A stretch of 64,000 nt of DNA, from positions 1 through 64,000 of IMG/VR virus record IMGVR_UViG_3300038701_001282; one strand, given 5' to 3'. Source of the DNA: a virus. Position numbers and translations under genes: made by a program. Below, in pieces: positions 37,432 to 46,288 of the stretch (positions within the stretch are counted from its first letter, which is position 1; every line of letters begins with the position of its first letter). Under the pieces are notes generated by a model that made no database searches, was not told the origin of the DNA, and was given only the letters and a program-made list of their open reading frames with translations.

Positions 37432-38280
37432 TTAAACACTAAAAGGATATGGCATAGGGGGGTGATGCCTGTAGCCCTCTACTTCAAAATCGTCTAGTGT
37501 AACCCAAGTCATAAGATCTTCTAAGTCCTGGATAAATGGGTTGATTCTTAATTTCGGGTGTTCGTATGGTTCTCTTTGGAGTTGAACTTTAAAATTATCG
37601 ATTTGATCTTCATATACATGGACATTAACAATGTTGTGAAAAGCTTTAGCAGGTTTAAGGCCTGTAATTTGAGCCATGACCATAAGGAGCCAAGCCACTT
37701 GCACTTGGTTGAAACAATGCCCCAAAGGGAAGTCATCAGATCGTTGATCAGATGTAAGATACAGTTTATCATTAACAACACTAAAAGTATGAGTATGCAT
37801 ACAGGCATTAAGACATGCACGATCTCTTTCTCCTGGATTATTGAATGTCATTATCTCACAACGATTATCTTTCCCTTGCCGAAGGTCATCATAAATCATT
37901 TTTAATTGATCTATACTCTCTCCCTCTGGGTTCTTCCAGTCTCTCCCTTGAGCACCATAACATCTACCCATGTCATCTGGGCCTTTCCGAAATGGGTTAT
38001 TAAGCCAAGCTTCATTGTCATTCGCATTAGCATTCCAAGTATTACATCCAAGATCTCTAAAGTCAGCAGCAGAAGTATATCCTCTTAGGTATCCAAGCAT
38101 CTCTGCTATAGCCGGTTTCCAGAATACTTTCTTAGTTGTTTCGATTGGAATAGTCCCATCGCTTACGTCATACTCAAGTCTAGCTCCAATCAAAGTTAAA
38201 CATCTTTTACCAGTTCTCTCGTTGTAAATCCACTCCCCCTCCTGGAGGAGCTTCTTACCTAGTTCAATGTATGCACTCAA
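37432..38280 (-). CDS. thyA: Thymidylate synthase (ThyA type)
   Basis: The 282-residue protein converts dUMP to dTMP using methylene-tetrahydrofolate. Visible motifs are RxLxxxG start elements (GKRCLTLIGARLEYD), WKPAIAEMLGYLRG, GRCYGAQGRDW, the catalytic cysteine C160 in NACMHTH, QRSDDFPLGHCFNQ with the uracil-binding Asn191, and the closing HPKLRINPF. Retention of Asn191 favours dUMP over dCMP as substrate. The QRS-C-D of most ThyA is QRS-D-D here. It lies in the nucleotide operon with NrdA, NrdB and PhoH. Confidence 0.92.
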   Translation of the reverse strand: MSAYIELGKKLLQEGEWIYNERTGKRCLTLIGARLEYDVSDGTIPIETTKKVFWKPAIAEMLGYLRGYTSAADFRDLGCNTWNANANDNEAWLNNPFRKGPDDMGRCYGAQGRDWKNPEGESIDQLKMIYDDLRQGKDNRCEIMTFNNPGERDRACLNACMHTHTFSVVNDKLYLTSDQRSDDFPLGHCFNQVQVAWLLMVMAQITGLKPAKAFHNIVNVHVYEDQIDNFKVQLQREPYEHPKLRINPFIQDLEDLMTWVTLDDFEVEGYRHHPPMPYPFSV

Positions 38281-38705
38281 TCTTCAAAATCCTCTGGGTT
38301 TTCAAACTCTGAAAGTATATCCTCTACAGCCTCTTGCATTTCAAGAATCTGTTTCTCCATACCCTCTCCTGATATTGGGTTATCTTCTGGTATAAGGTCA
38401 TCGTCGTATAAGTCAGCCAGTACAATACCTCCGTAAATGAAGTTATAGTTTTCTGCCATCTCTCTTAATAAGTGGCCCATAACAAGTGGACTCTTAGGAG
38501 GCCCTGCCTGAAATGTTGCGACCCTTCCCTCTGGACTTCGGGTATGAACAATTACTTCTTCAATTTTGCCTTCTTTAGCCGCTCTCAGTAGGTGCAGTAA
38601 AGTACAAATAACTCCCTCATTACCATTATCATCTTCTTTAATATTATTGACGTTTACTCTGGTTTTACTGTTTATATCAAAAACATTACCTTTTTTATCT
38701 GTCAT
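38277..38705 (-). CDS. Hypothetical protein, 142 aa
   Basis: ATG 38705 follows AGGTG. Contains HLLRAAKEGKIEEVIVHTRS, then GHLLREMAENYNFIYGGIVL, and an acidic C-terminal helix. Resembles short alpha/beta phage proteins; no family recognised. It overlaps thymidylate synthase by four bases. Confidence 0.6.
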   Translation of the reverse strand: MTDKKGNVFDINSKTRVNVNNIKEDDNGNEGVICTLLHLLRAAKEGKIEEVIVHTRSPEGRVATFQAGPPKSPLVMGHLLREMAENYNFIYGGIVLADLYDDDLIPEDNPISGEGMEKQILEMQEAVEDILSEFENPEDFED

Positions 38706-39465
38706 AATCACCTATACCTTCTTGAATAAATGCCATAGTCCACTTCTTACAAGCTTCAGATCTAACAATGTCTTCTGGACGGTTGAAATCAATAAGCCCT
38801 GTAAGCTCTTCTAGCTGTGGATTGGCTATGGCCATGTTTCTTAGAAATCTTAAACCACTCTCCTGTGTTAAATCTGTTTGTCCTATATCGCCTGAAAGTA
38901 TCATTGTGCAGTTATGCCCGATCCTTGTTAGGAGCTTCCTGGCTTCTTCCACAGTGATATCTTCTGCTTCTTCAACAAGTACTATGCAATCCTTAAGACT
39001 ACGCCCTTTAATAACTTCTAAAGGAATAAACTCAATCTCTTCATGTTTGATAGCCTCTTCTAGGGCACCTTTATCCATACGCTCTTTAAACACAGAGAGT
39101 ACTTCACCTAGCCATGCAGCAGATTTCTCAGCTAAAGTTCCAGCAAAGAATCCTAGTGATTTACTCTTGGAGGTTGCAGGCCTTACCAAGAATATTTTAT
39201 CAATATCTCCTTTTCGGTACTTGTCGCAAGCAAATGCTGCCCCTAAATAGCTCTTACCAGTCCCTGGATATCCTGTTACAATTATTACTGGCTTACCTTC
39301 TTCAAGGTATTTTAGATACATCTTCTGCTCAGGATTTCTTGGTTTTAGTGGAGCAGCATTAATCTTTTGTTGTCTTTGCTCCATGAATTTAGGAGATATA
39401 GTTTTTTCTTCTCCTCTGGCTGCTTTAGATCTACGATTATTTCTTGTTGAATCTCTTTTGGCCAT
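38695..39465 (-). CDS. phoH: PhoH-like P-loop ATPase
   Basis: A basic N terminus is followed by NPEQKMYLKYLEEGKPVII, Walker A GYPGTGKS (65-72), IDKIFLVRPATSKSKSLGFF and the Walker B-like LVEEAEDITVEEARKLLTR, then MILSGDIGQTDL. This is the PhoH family, common in marine phages; biochemical role is uncertain, perhaps RNA or phosphate-stress related. It sits between thymidylate synthase and the reductase genes. Confidence 0.9.
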   Translation of the reverse strand: MAKRDSTRNNRRSKAARGEEKTISPKFMEQRQQKINAAPLKPRNPEQKMYLKYLEEGKPVIIVTGYPGTGKSYLGAAFACDKYRKGDIDKIFLVRPATSKSKSLGFFAGTLAEKSAAWLGEVLSVFKERMDKGALEEAIKHEEIEFIPLEVIKGRSLKDCIVLVEEAEDITVEEARKLLTRIGHNCTMILSGDIGQTDLTQESGLRFLRNMAIANPQLEELTGLIDFNRPEDIVRSEACKKWTMAFIQEGIGDYDR

Positions 39466-39743
39466 TACTTATCGCCCTTATCTTCTTTTGATTTTTTAAC
39501 TTTTTCTTTCGCATACTCTTCTACAGAACTCACAAGATCTTGCATACCTTGATGAAAAGTAGGGACATCTTCAGCTAAGAAAGAATTTCCTATATCTCCT
39601 CCTCTAATTCCCCACATGGGGTAGCATACTAATAATATGGTAAACCTTGTAATCTTGTTACCAGAAGATTTAGGGAGTGTAAACCACACTCCCCGAGCAA
39701 TTGCTAATAAATAAATACCAAGTAAAGTTAGAAATATTGCCAC
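39465..39743 (-). CDS. Small membrane protein, 92 aa
   Basis: Starts with GTG overlapping the preceding stop (TAGTG). Two hydrophobic segments (FLTLLGIYLLAIARGVWF; FTILLVCYPMWGI) are followed by a charged helix rich in lysine. Function unknown. Confidence 0.6.
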   Translation of the reverse strand: MAIFLTLLGIYLLAIARGVWFTLPKSSGNKITRFTILLVCYPMWGIRGGDIGNSFLAEDVPTFHQGMQDLVSSVEEYAKEKVKKSKEDKGDK

Positions 39744-39904
39744 TAGGTATATACTCCTTTTTGATTATTATCTAGATACCAGGGAATTTCAGTCTTACAT
39801 TCATTACATAACTTAATATTCTGACTAGTTAATGAGACTAGTCTGGTATCCCCGCATTTAGGACATTCTTTAGTAGTGGTTTTCTTTTTCTCCTCTTCAG
39901 CCAT
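39743..39904 (-). CDS. Small zinc-ribbon protein, 53 aa
   Basis: CPKCG and LCNECK, 18 residues apart, form a zinc ribbon; the N terminus is a lysine-glutamate stretch. It overlaps the NrdB stop at its start and the next gene at its stop. It may bind the reductase or nucleic acid; this is not shown. Confidence 0.6.
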   Translation of the reverse strand: MAEEEKKKTTTKECPKCGDTRLVSLTSQNIKLCNECKTEIPWYLDNNQKGVYT

Positions 39905-40919
39905 ACAGCTTCTCTTCTAGTATCCCCTTATACTTATTGTAATCTACATTTCCTTTTAGGGGTTCGTGAGAGTAGTCAGTAATCTTCTTCTCAAAGAAAT
40001 TGTCATGATGTCCTCCAGTAGTAAGCCACTCCATGAATTCAAACTCCTCTGGTATTGTAGAAGGTGATGATAACTTTAATCTATTAAGTACTCCCAGCTC
40101 TTTTAAACGTGTTTCTTTAAGATGTTTAAAGTATCTTGCATACCCTTCTTTAGTCAGTCCGTCTTGGTCTGGTAAAAGATCTACATAAGCAAGTTCACAG
40201 GCTTCGTATTCAAATGCCATCTCAATGGCAAAATCCTTAAACTCTGAAACTTCATCTTCAGTACAGTCCTTCAACATCTCCTTAACAATCTTAATGTTGT
40301 ATTTCACATGAAAATTTTCATCATTAAGTGACCACTGATTAATATCATTAAACCCAATAAGTAATCCTTTAGTTTTAAAATTAAGGAAACTGGAAAATGC
40401 TCCAAATAGTCCGATACCCTCTCCTAACAACACTTTACACAAATGCTTAGCAGCATTGATAGGCTGAGACAAATCTCCGATATCCTTATCAATTAAGTCT
40501 AGCTTATCTTGCATCTCTACATAATCCTTGAACTCTACCCAAGCTGAGTCTGGAAATCCAAAAGTCTCTGCAGCTAAAGCATATGCACGTTGATGCACAA
40601 CTTCACGAGCCAGGAATGTTGAAAGAAGATTACTAATCTCGTTGTTCTTCACATAGGGGATAAGTTTCTTATAGCCTACACCTACATTCTTATCGATCTC
40701 TGTAAACAAGCATATCTGGCTTGCAATTAATTCTTTATTTTGTTTATGGGAGACATTCTCAGTTTCCAGTCCCCCATCGCTTTTAAACTGACGTATATCG
40801 TCTAATAAGTCCACTTCATGGACATCCCAATGCATGTCTATTGCATGTTCCTTAGCTGCTTCTACAGCCCATGGGTATTTGAATGGACGATATGTTTCAC
40901 TTTCTTTAAATACACTCAA
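39897..40919 (-). CDS. nrdB: Class I ribonucleotide reductase, beta subunit (NrdB)
   Basis: The 340-residue protein carries the ferritin-like core: WDVHEVDLLDDI (first glutamate/aspartate ligand region), CLFTEIDKNVG, FLAREVVHQRAYALAAETFG (E-x2-H), and a later INQWSLNDENFHVKYNI (E-x2-H). Together with NrdA it generates deoxynucleotides from ribonucleotides; NrdB supplies the radical. NrdA lies 18 bases upstream. Confidence 0.92.
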   Translation of the reverse strand: MSVFKESETYRPFKYPWAVEAAKEHAIDMHWDVHEVDLLDDIRQFKSDGGLETENVSHKQNKELIASQICLFTEIDKNVGVGYKKLIPYVKNNEISNLLSTFLAREVVHQRAYALAAETFGFPDSAWVEFKDYVEMQDKLDLIDKDIGDLSQPINAAKHLCKVLLGEGIGLFGAFSSFLNFKTKGLLIGFNDINQWSLNDENFHVKYNIKIVKEMLKDCTEDEVSEFKDFAIEMAFEYEACELAYVDLLPDQDGLTKEGYARYFKHLKETRLKELGVLNRLKLSSPSTIPEEFEFMEWLTTGGHHDNFFEKKITDYSHEPLKGNVDYNKYKGILEEKLYG

Positions 40920-40936
40920 TTAATTGTCCTCATTAA

Positions 40937-42772
40937 TTATCCTTGACAACTTAAACATTCGGATGGTTCGTAATTAATTTTTTGTTGGTTGAGTGGCTGC
41001 TGCACTGAGGACTCTCCTCCAGCCTTCTCTCCTCTCATGTAATATAGACCTTTTAAACCTTTAGCCCAAGCTGCCATATGCACATCAGACATGTAAGACT
41101 TGTCCCAAAGGTTATTCTTAAACAAATTAACACTTTGGCCTTGGTCAATATACTCTTGACGTATTGCAGCTAACTCTACAATCCACAAGGGATCAATCTC
41201 TCTAGAAGTCTTAAACACCTTCTTGTGTTCCTCTGACATCCAGTCAATCCACTGAACAGATCCATCAGCTTTTGCAATAGCCTTCCACACTTCAGGGTTA
41301 TTTTTATTGTAGGCATCTTCAAGAACTTTTTCAAGATATTTGTTCTTAACTAAGAAGCTACCAGCTCTCCCTTGAGCAGTGAAGCAATTATAAGCCCAAG
41401 GTTCAATGCTTGGGGATTCACCTACCATATCACTGCTAGAAGCATTAGGGGCAATTGCCAACAAGTGGCTATTACGCATACCACTGCCAATACAGTCTTC
41501 AGGCTCACCTCTTTCTTTAGCGAGCATCTTAGAACCTTCAATTGCTTCAGATTCGATTAATGAATACATCTCATGAGTTAATGATACAGCACTTCCAAAG
41601 CCACCACTTTCGAAAGGTATTTCTTTCTTTTGAAGTATGGAATGAAACCCTAAAGTTCCTAGTCCAATAGCCCTCTCTTGAGATGCGCTGTGTACAGCTC
41701 TGCTTAGCTCTGGAGGGGCTAGCCGTATAAAGTATTCCAATACGTTATCAAGCAACCTAACTAGATCCTTGACTATTCCTGTGCCCTTCCACTCGTCATA
41801 CTTAGCTAAGTTCAGAGATGATAGACAACATACTGCTGTACGTTTCTCAGAGGTCATGAGATGGATCTCATTACACAGGTTGGATTGTGTCACTGAGTAA
41901 GTGTTTTTAGTTATCCATGGATTCCTATCGCGATTTACAGTGTCAATGAAGTTAAGGTAAGGCTCTCCAGTCTTATGGCGAACCTCCATCAACAACTCCC
42001 ACACCTCCCTGGCATTCAGAAACTCTCCTGTAGGGCCATGTTTAGGGTCAATTAGCTCATAATCTTCTCCACGAATAACCTTCTCCATGAAGCTATCTGT
42101 AATATTCACAGCATTGTTTAGGTTAAAACATTTTTGATTTATATCTCCACCAGAGGCAGGATCTCGCATAGACACGAACTGAAGTATTTCAGGGTGGTCA
42201 ACATTCAGGTAAGCAGCAATACTGCCTCTTCGCGATTCACTTTGTTTATAACTTAATGAGTCTGCATCATAGCCTCGCAAGTGTGCCATAACACCAGTAG
42301 ATTTCTCATCGGGTGATCTGTTAGAAGGGAAGACTCCGATACCACCGCCCATCATGGATAGCCATGCAGTCTCCATACGAGTACTAACTAGACCCTCTTT
42401 AGTGTCTGGGACATAAGACAAGAAGCAACTGATAGGTAGCCCATCTGCTGTGACATTCTCCTCTAACCAATCTCCAGCCTCTTCGAACTCAGCTCTGAAG
42501 AACTCTGGCCACTCAACAGGTAGTGCTGTAGACAAGACAGGGGAGGCAAATGTGAACCACCCTTGACTAGCATACTCATAGATACGTTGTGCAAATTCGT
42601 AGTCTCCGAAACTATAGCAAGTAGCTGCCCTAGCAAAGCTTTTCTGTGGGCTATCTTCTCCGTCTTTCTTGTAAAAGCCTTTCTTGGTAAGTAATGCCAT
42701 ACCCTTCTCAGGTATGCTTGAGTCTCTAGACTTGTCAATGACAATGCCTAGGTATTCTTCGACTATACTCAA
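40937..42772 (-). CDS. nrdA: Class I ribonucleotide reductase, alpha subunit (NrdA)
   Basis: The 611-residue alpha subunit reduces NDPs. It has the redox cysteine pair C116 (PISCFLSYVPD) and C315/C316 (TAVCCLSSLN), the thiyl cysteine C300 in NLCNEI, and the C-terminal ECLSCQG (C606, C609) that is re-reduced by a glutaredoxin or thioredoxin. It has no ATP-cone at the N terminus, so it is shorter than host NrdA (~760 aa) and probably lacks dATP inhibition. Start is TTG with AAAGGAG upstream. Confidence 0.92.
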   Translation of the reverse strand: MSIVEEYLGIVIDKSRDSSIPEKGMALLTKKGFYKKDGEDSPQKSFARAATCYSFGDYEFAQRIYEYASQGWFTFASPVLSTALPVEWPEFFRAEFEEAGDWLEENVTADGLPISCFLSYVPDTKEGLVSTRMETAWLSMMGGGIGVFPSNRSPDEKSTGVMAHLRGYDADSLSYKQSESRRGSIAAYLNVDHPEILQFVSMRDPASGGDINQKCFNLNNAVNITDSFMEKVIRGEDYELIDPKHGPTGEFLNAREVWELLMEVRHKTGEPYLNFIDTVNRDRNPWITKNTYSVTQSNLCNEIHLMTSEKRTAVCCLSSLNLAKYDEWKGTGIVKDLVRLLDNVLEYFIRLAPPELSRAVHSASQERAIGLGTLGFHSILQKKEIPFESGGFGSAVSLTHEMYSLIESEAIEGSKMLAKERGEPEDCIGSGMRNSHLLAIAPNASSSDMVGESPSIEPWAYNCFTAQGRAGSFLVKNKYLEKVLEDAYNKNNPEVWKAIAKADGSVQWIDWMSEEHKKVFKTSREIDPLWIVELAAIRQEYIDQGQSVNLFKNNLWDKSYMSDVHMAAWAKGLKGLYYMRGEKAGGESSVQQPLNQQKINYEPSECLSCQG

Positions 42773-42820
42773 CTAGTATTCTCCTTTATTTTTAAATTTT
42801 AATTTTTTAGGATAGTTCCT

Positions 42821-42848
42821 ATTATAACACAGATTTTAATTTTGTAAA
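42821..42848 (-). promoter_or_regulatory. Leftward promoter TTTACA-N16-TATAAT
   Basis: Minus-strand TTTACA (42843-42848) and TATAAT (42821-42826) with 16-base spacing lie upstream of NrdA. The spacer and the downstream AGGAAC resemble those of the promoter at 5804-5831. The same stretch on the plus strand reads AAAGCACTTTTT, which also occurs twice at 16280-16398. Confidence 0.6.
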
Positions 42849-42859
42849 GCACTTTTTAG

Positions 42860-43315
42860 TTATAAATAGATATCCCAATATTCTTTTTGTGGGTCTATGT
42901 GTTTGCCATTGTGTCTTATTTGGTAGTGTACATGATTTGGTATTCCATGGTACCTACTACCCAACCCTTGGAACTGGCCAATTACGTGGCCTTCCTCCAC
43001 TACCATACCCAGAGATAGGGCTGCATCAGGCTCTACATAGAAGAACTCATGGTCAAATACCTCTCCATCGTCCTCTGTAGTCTCTATACGAACATATCGA
43101 TATGATAGGTCATCAGCATAGGGGTATCCAAACTTTGTCACCACACCAGGCTTAGGTAAGCTCCAGAGCAGATCATCACCTACACTGTTGTAATAGTCAA
43201 TACCATTGTGTAGCCTTGTGCCACCAGCCCTACTGGCTCCGTAGTGACCAGCACCAAACGAGTCTACATGTCTCTTGGTTAATTTAGATACAGCTTTTAG
43301 TTCTATTGTTGACAT
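42860..43315 (-). CDS. M23-family metallopeptidase (lysis or virion endopeptidase)
   Basis: From ATG 43315 (GAAGG upstream) the 151-residue protein has the lysostaphin-type zinc site: RLHNGIDYYN (H-x3-D) and NHVHYQIRHNG (H-x-H), with GVVTKFGYPYADDLSYRYV between. It should cleave peptide cross-links of peptidoglycan. No signal peptide or membrane span is seen. It leads the leftward operon, apart from the SleB-like hydrolase at 4264-4716. Confidence 0.85.
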   Translation of the reverse strand: MSTIELKAVSKLTKRHVDSFGAGHYGASRAGGTRLHNGIDYYNSVGDDLLWSLPKPGVVTKFGYPYADDLSYRYVRIETTEDDGEVFDHEFFYVEPDAALSLGMVVEEGHVIGQFQGLGSRYHGIPNHVHYQIRHNGKHIDPQKEYWDIYL

Positions 43316-43364
43316 TTTAGTACCTTCTCTTTTGATTATCACCCTGTGGGTGTTGTATTGGAAT

Positions 43365-43444
43365 GAATATAAGTAGAAACGAATCCTTGGAGGAGCATAT
43401 GAATATAAGTAAATATAAATCTATAAGTAAACTTATAATAATGA
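43365..43444 (-). promoter_or_regulatory. Repeated leftward promoter/operator element, copy 2
   Basis: On the minus strand CCAAGGATTCGT is followed by TACTTATATT and preceded by the inverted repeat TATAAGT-AA-ACTTATA (43421-43436), as at 5691-5755. Here an extra ~20 bases between the motifs carry another ACTTATA copy. It lies 50-130 bases upstream of the M23 peptidase gene. Confidence 0.6.
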
Positions 43445-43531
43445 GGAGTTGCTAGTATGCGTGTTACACACATAAGAGTATACTATATATATATATAATA
43501 ATATCTGTAACCTTTCCCAAGGCTTACTCCC

Positions 43532-43560
43532 ATTATAACATGGAAATCCCGATTTGTCAA
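43532..43560 (-). promoter_or_regulatory. Strong leftward promoter TTGACA-N17-TATAAT
   Basis: Consensus minus-strand hexamers TTGACA (43555-43560) and TATAAT (43532-43537) with 17-base spacing. It points toward 43315 and would also transcribe the element at 43365-43444. The gene-free stretch 43316-43759 contains this promoter, that element, a TA-rich run near 43483-43500 and the rightward promoter below. Confidence 0.75.
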
Positions 43561-43697
43561 ATCTTTTTTATAGAATATTTTAGCATAACCAGTAACCACG
43601 GGGCCTACAGACCTGAAAAAATATCTAATTGGCATAATAATCAACAAATAAAGGTGTAATTAATTTAGTATATAACTTATCGATCTAAAAACAGTAG

Positions 43698-43726
43698 TTG
43701 ACAAATAGCCATTCTCGTGTTATACT
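43698..43726 (+). promoter_or_regulatory. Strong rightward promoter TTGACA-N17-TATACT
   Basis: TTGACA (43698-43703) and TATACT (43721-43726) with a 17-base spacer stand 34 bases before ATG 43760. This is the visible start of the rightward structural module. Confidence 0.8.
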
Positions 43727-43759
43727 TGTAGTATAACAATAAAGAAAGGCTTATTAGAA

Positions 43760-44071
43760 ATGACTGATTCTAAATCCAATAAGTCTCCACCAAGGCGTGA
43801 AAAGTACTCCAAAGCAGAGGAGGGCGCTGTTGATTACGTCGTTCAAGCGTACTTCTATGGTGGAGCATATATCTCACCTCACGCATCTGGTTCTAATCAT
43901 TTAGACATAATTCAAGAATCCTCTGGAGTATACTCTGTAACAGAATTAGATAACATACACCTTGAACCGGGGTTAAATTTCTGCAGAGAAGAATTAGATT
44001 ATAAACCTCCTTGGATATCTGAAGATCTTTTAGATTACTCTCTTAGAGGTCTTGATGCAATAAAACTATAA
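43760..44071 (+). CDS. Hypothetical protein, 103 aa
   Basis: AAAGG precedes the start. A basic disordered N terminus (SNKSPPRREKYSKAEEG) leads to a tyrosine-rich alpha/beta part. No family recognised. It is the first gene after the strong rightward promoter, so it may be regulatory or early-expressed. Confidence 0.6.
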   Translation: MTDSKSNKSPPRREKYSKAEEGAVDYVVQAYFYGGAYISPHASGSNHLDIIQESSGVYSVTELDNIHLEPGLNFCREELDYKPPWISEDLLDYSLRGLDAIKL

Positions 44072-44078
44072 CATACTG

Positions 44079-44109
44079 TTGACTTATAGAAAAAAATTAT
44101 CTATATAAT
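44079..44109 (+). promoter_or_regulatory. Possible rightward promoter TTGACT-N19-TATAAT
   Basis: TTGACT at 44079-44084 and TATAAT at 44104-44109 are 19 bases apart; TATATA at 44102-44107 would give 17. It lies 40 bases before the probable small-terminase gene. Confidence 0.45.
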
Positions 44110-44148
44110 TACGGTACGGAGATTAATACACACAAAAAGGAGGTATTT

Positions 44149-44556
44149 ATGCCCAGATTTAAAAAAGGCCAAAGCGGCAACCCAAAAGGTAGACCTCCTG
44201 GCAGTAGCAACTCCATCCCCTCAGAAAAAGAAATTATCGACTCTATAAAAAAACTTAACAAGTCCGCAATAAACAAAATTGCAGAAGTCCTCACAGGAAA
44301 CAACGAGGATAGAGCTTTTAAAGCAGCAGTTAAGATTGTTGATATAAACTATAGCATTGCCGTAGACGAAAAGAAAGAGAAATCGCTTAATAAACGTAAG
44401 ATAGAAAAAGTTAAAGAAGAAGAAGAGGCTGCTGCCAAAGCAAAAGAGATTGAAGAGGAAAGAAAAGAAAAAGAATCTTCAGAATCTGAAATGACTGTAG
44501 AGCAGACTGGCCCTAAATCTAAAGTCTTACGATTACCATCAAATTTCGGAAAATAG
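44149..44556 (+). CDS. DUF5681-like protein, probable small terminase subunit
   Basis: The start MPRFKKGQSGNPKGRPPGSS matches the FKKGQSGNP-GRP motif seen in small phage proteins that commonly precede large terminases. A helical region and a long lysine/glutamate coiled coil follow. AAAGGAGG precedes the ATG. Position next to the large terminase (with tRNA-Pro between) supports a DNA-recognition role, but no terminase activity is visible. Confidence 0.6.
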   Translation: MPRFKKGQSGNPKGRPPGSSNSIPSEKEIIDSIKKLNKSAINKIAEVLTGNNEDRAFKAAVKIVDINYSIAVDEKKEKSLNKRKIEKVKEEEEAAAKAKEIEEERKEKESSESEMTVEQTGPKSKVLRLPSNFGK

Positions 44557-44623
44557 CACAGCCTGGTAGTGCACTCGCTTTGGGAGCGAGGGGTCATAGG
44601 TTCAAATCCTATTTTTCCGACCA
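44547..44623 (+). tRNA. tRNA-Pro (anticodon TGG)
   Basis: Acceptor CGGAAAA/TTTTCCG, D arm GCAC/GTGC, anticodon stem CTCGC/GCGAG with loop TTTGGGA (anticodon TGG), T arm ATAGG-TTCAAAT-CCTAT, discriminator A and an encoded CCA. The first ten bases overlap the end and stop codon of the preceding coding gene. Confidence 0.93.
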
Positions 44624-44641
44624 ACCAACTTAAGGTAGCCT

Positions 44642-46288
44642 ATGTATTCATCTTGGGAGAAGGTTACTCCTCAACCCGGAAAACAAACTCTTGCCATGTC
44701 TCTTGTAGGTAAGGTGGATTTCATGTTGTGGGGTGGAAGTAGGTATGGAGGGAAAACTGAATTACTTACTATGATCCCAACAATGTTCTGTGATGATGCA
44801 TATTATCGTGGAATTTATTTCAGAAATACATATGGCGAGATCACTGGAGCAGGCTCATTATGGGACAAAGCAGAAGGTATTTACCCACTTTTCGATGCAA
44901 CTAGCAGGCAGAACCCGTTACACTGGAGATGGCCTTCTGGTTGTCAACAATACTTCACATACATGGACGCAGAAGGAGATAAGGAATCTCATCGTGGTAA
45001 GGGGTACAGTTTTGTTGGGTTTGATGAAATAAATAAATTTAGTAAAACTCAAATAACTTTCATGTTTACATGCCTTCGTTCAGAAGCTGAGGTAGATGCA
45101 ACAATGATAGGGACTCTGAACCCAGATCCAGACTCTTGGTGTTTAGAATTAGTTGAGTGGTACTTAGATGAAGAGGGGTTTCCTGATTTAGATAAGTGTG
45201 GAACTATCAGATATTTTATCATAGACGATAATAATGATTTTATCTTTGCAGATTATCCTGAATGGTTTGAAGAGCAAGGAGACGAATATGAAAAATATTT
45301 GTATGTCTATGATGAAGTTGAAGATGAAACAACATATACACCTCCCAGATCATTCACATATATCTTTTTTAATATACATGACAATCCAGCAGGTAAGAAG
45401 GCTGAACCTCGCTACTTAATGAACTTAAACAATCTTCCAGACCATGAACGTAAGACACAGTTATTAGGTAATTGGTATGCAAAACCTAAAGCTGTTTCCA
45501 TGTGGGACAGAGATTGGGTAAGAGGCGAAAATGGAAGTAAAGTTTTGTCTAGATCTGATATTCCAGGAAATTGCATAACAGTCAGAGGACTAGATAAGGC
45601 CCACACAGAACCAAACAATAACAATAGGTATCCAGACTATACTGCTATATCCCCTAAAATCAAGAAGGACTCTGATGGCTTTTATTATTTAATCGGAGAT
45701 TATGATCCCACAATAAAAGACCCAGAAGTTGTTAAGAAGGGGAGTTCACAGCGTAAGCCATGCCTCGGAAGATTCAGAAAAGGCCCAGGCGCAAGAGATG
45801 CGCTTATCACCAAACAACTTAAGTTAGATAACGAGTACGAGAAGGTAACACTAATTGTACCAAAAGATTCTGGTGGTGGTAAGTCAGATGGTATTTATAC
45901 CAAGGCTAAACTACTAGAAGAGAAGATTCCAGTAGAGGAAGGAACAACTCAATCAAACATACCCGACAAGAAAATTAAGGATTTCTCTCCTTTTGCAAAT
46001 GCTTGTCAAATGGGGTTAGTTCATATAGTTGAAGACAGTTTTGATCCTTACACATTAAGAATTATTTATCAAGAATTAGAAAATTTTAACGGCGAGAGAT
46101 CTACCTCAGCTAGAAAAGATGACTTTGTGGATGCCATCTCAATCGGATTTAATTTTTTAATAGATTGTAGAAAGCCTTACTCAACACCTTCATTCAACAC
46201 TTCAGAAGAATTGAATAAGTCACTAAGTTATGAACTAACAAAAACAAATATATTAGAGGACTACCATGACCCAACAAAAAGATACTGA
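44642..46288 (+). CDS. terL: Terminase large subunit
   Basis: The 548-residue packaging motor has an ATPase domain with Walker A GGSRYGGKT (~32-40) and Walker B-like GYSFVGFDEI (~120-128), and a C-terminal nuclease region with VRGLDKA and PDYTAIS carrying acidic residues. A DFVDAISIGF segment near the end matches the final nuclease motif. It cuts and packages DNA through the portal gene downstream. Confidence 0.9.
   Translation: MYSSWEKVTPQPGKQTLAMSLVGKVDFMLWGGSRYGGKTELLTMIPTMFCDDAYYRGIYFRNTYGEITGAGSLWDKAEGIYPLFDATSRQNPLHWRWPSGCQQYFTYMDAEGDKESHRGKGYSFVGFDEINKFSKTQITFMFTCLRSEAEVDATMIGTLNPDPDSWCLELVEWYLDEEGFPDLDKCGTIRYFIIDDNNDFIFADYPEWFEEQGDEYEKYLYVYDEVEDETTYTPPRSFTYIFFNIHDNPAGKKAEPRYLMNLNNLPDHERKTQLLGNWYAKPKAVSMWDRDWVRGENGSKVLSRSDIPGNCITVRGLDKAHTEPNNNNRYPDYTAISPKIKKDSDGFYYLIGDYDPTIKDPEVVKKGSSQRKPCLGRFRKGPGARDALITKQLKLDNEYEKVTLIVPKDSGGGKSDGIYTKAKLLEEKIPVEEGTTQSNIPDKKIKDFSPFANACQMGLVHIVEDSFDPYTLRIIYQELENFNGERSTSARKDDFVDAISIGFNFLIDCRKPYSTPSFNTSEELNKSLSYELTKTNILEDYHDPTKRY

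Noticed and set aside
43483-43500. TA dinucleotide run as a feature
   Set aside because: A short run of alternating T and A in an AT-rich control region is expected by chance and has no clear role.
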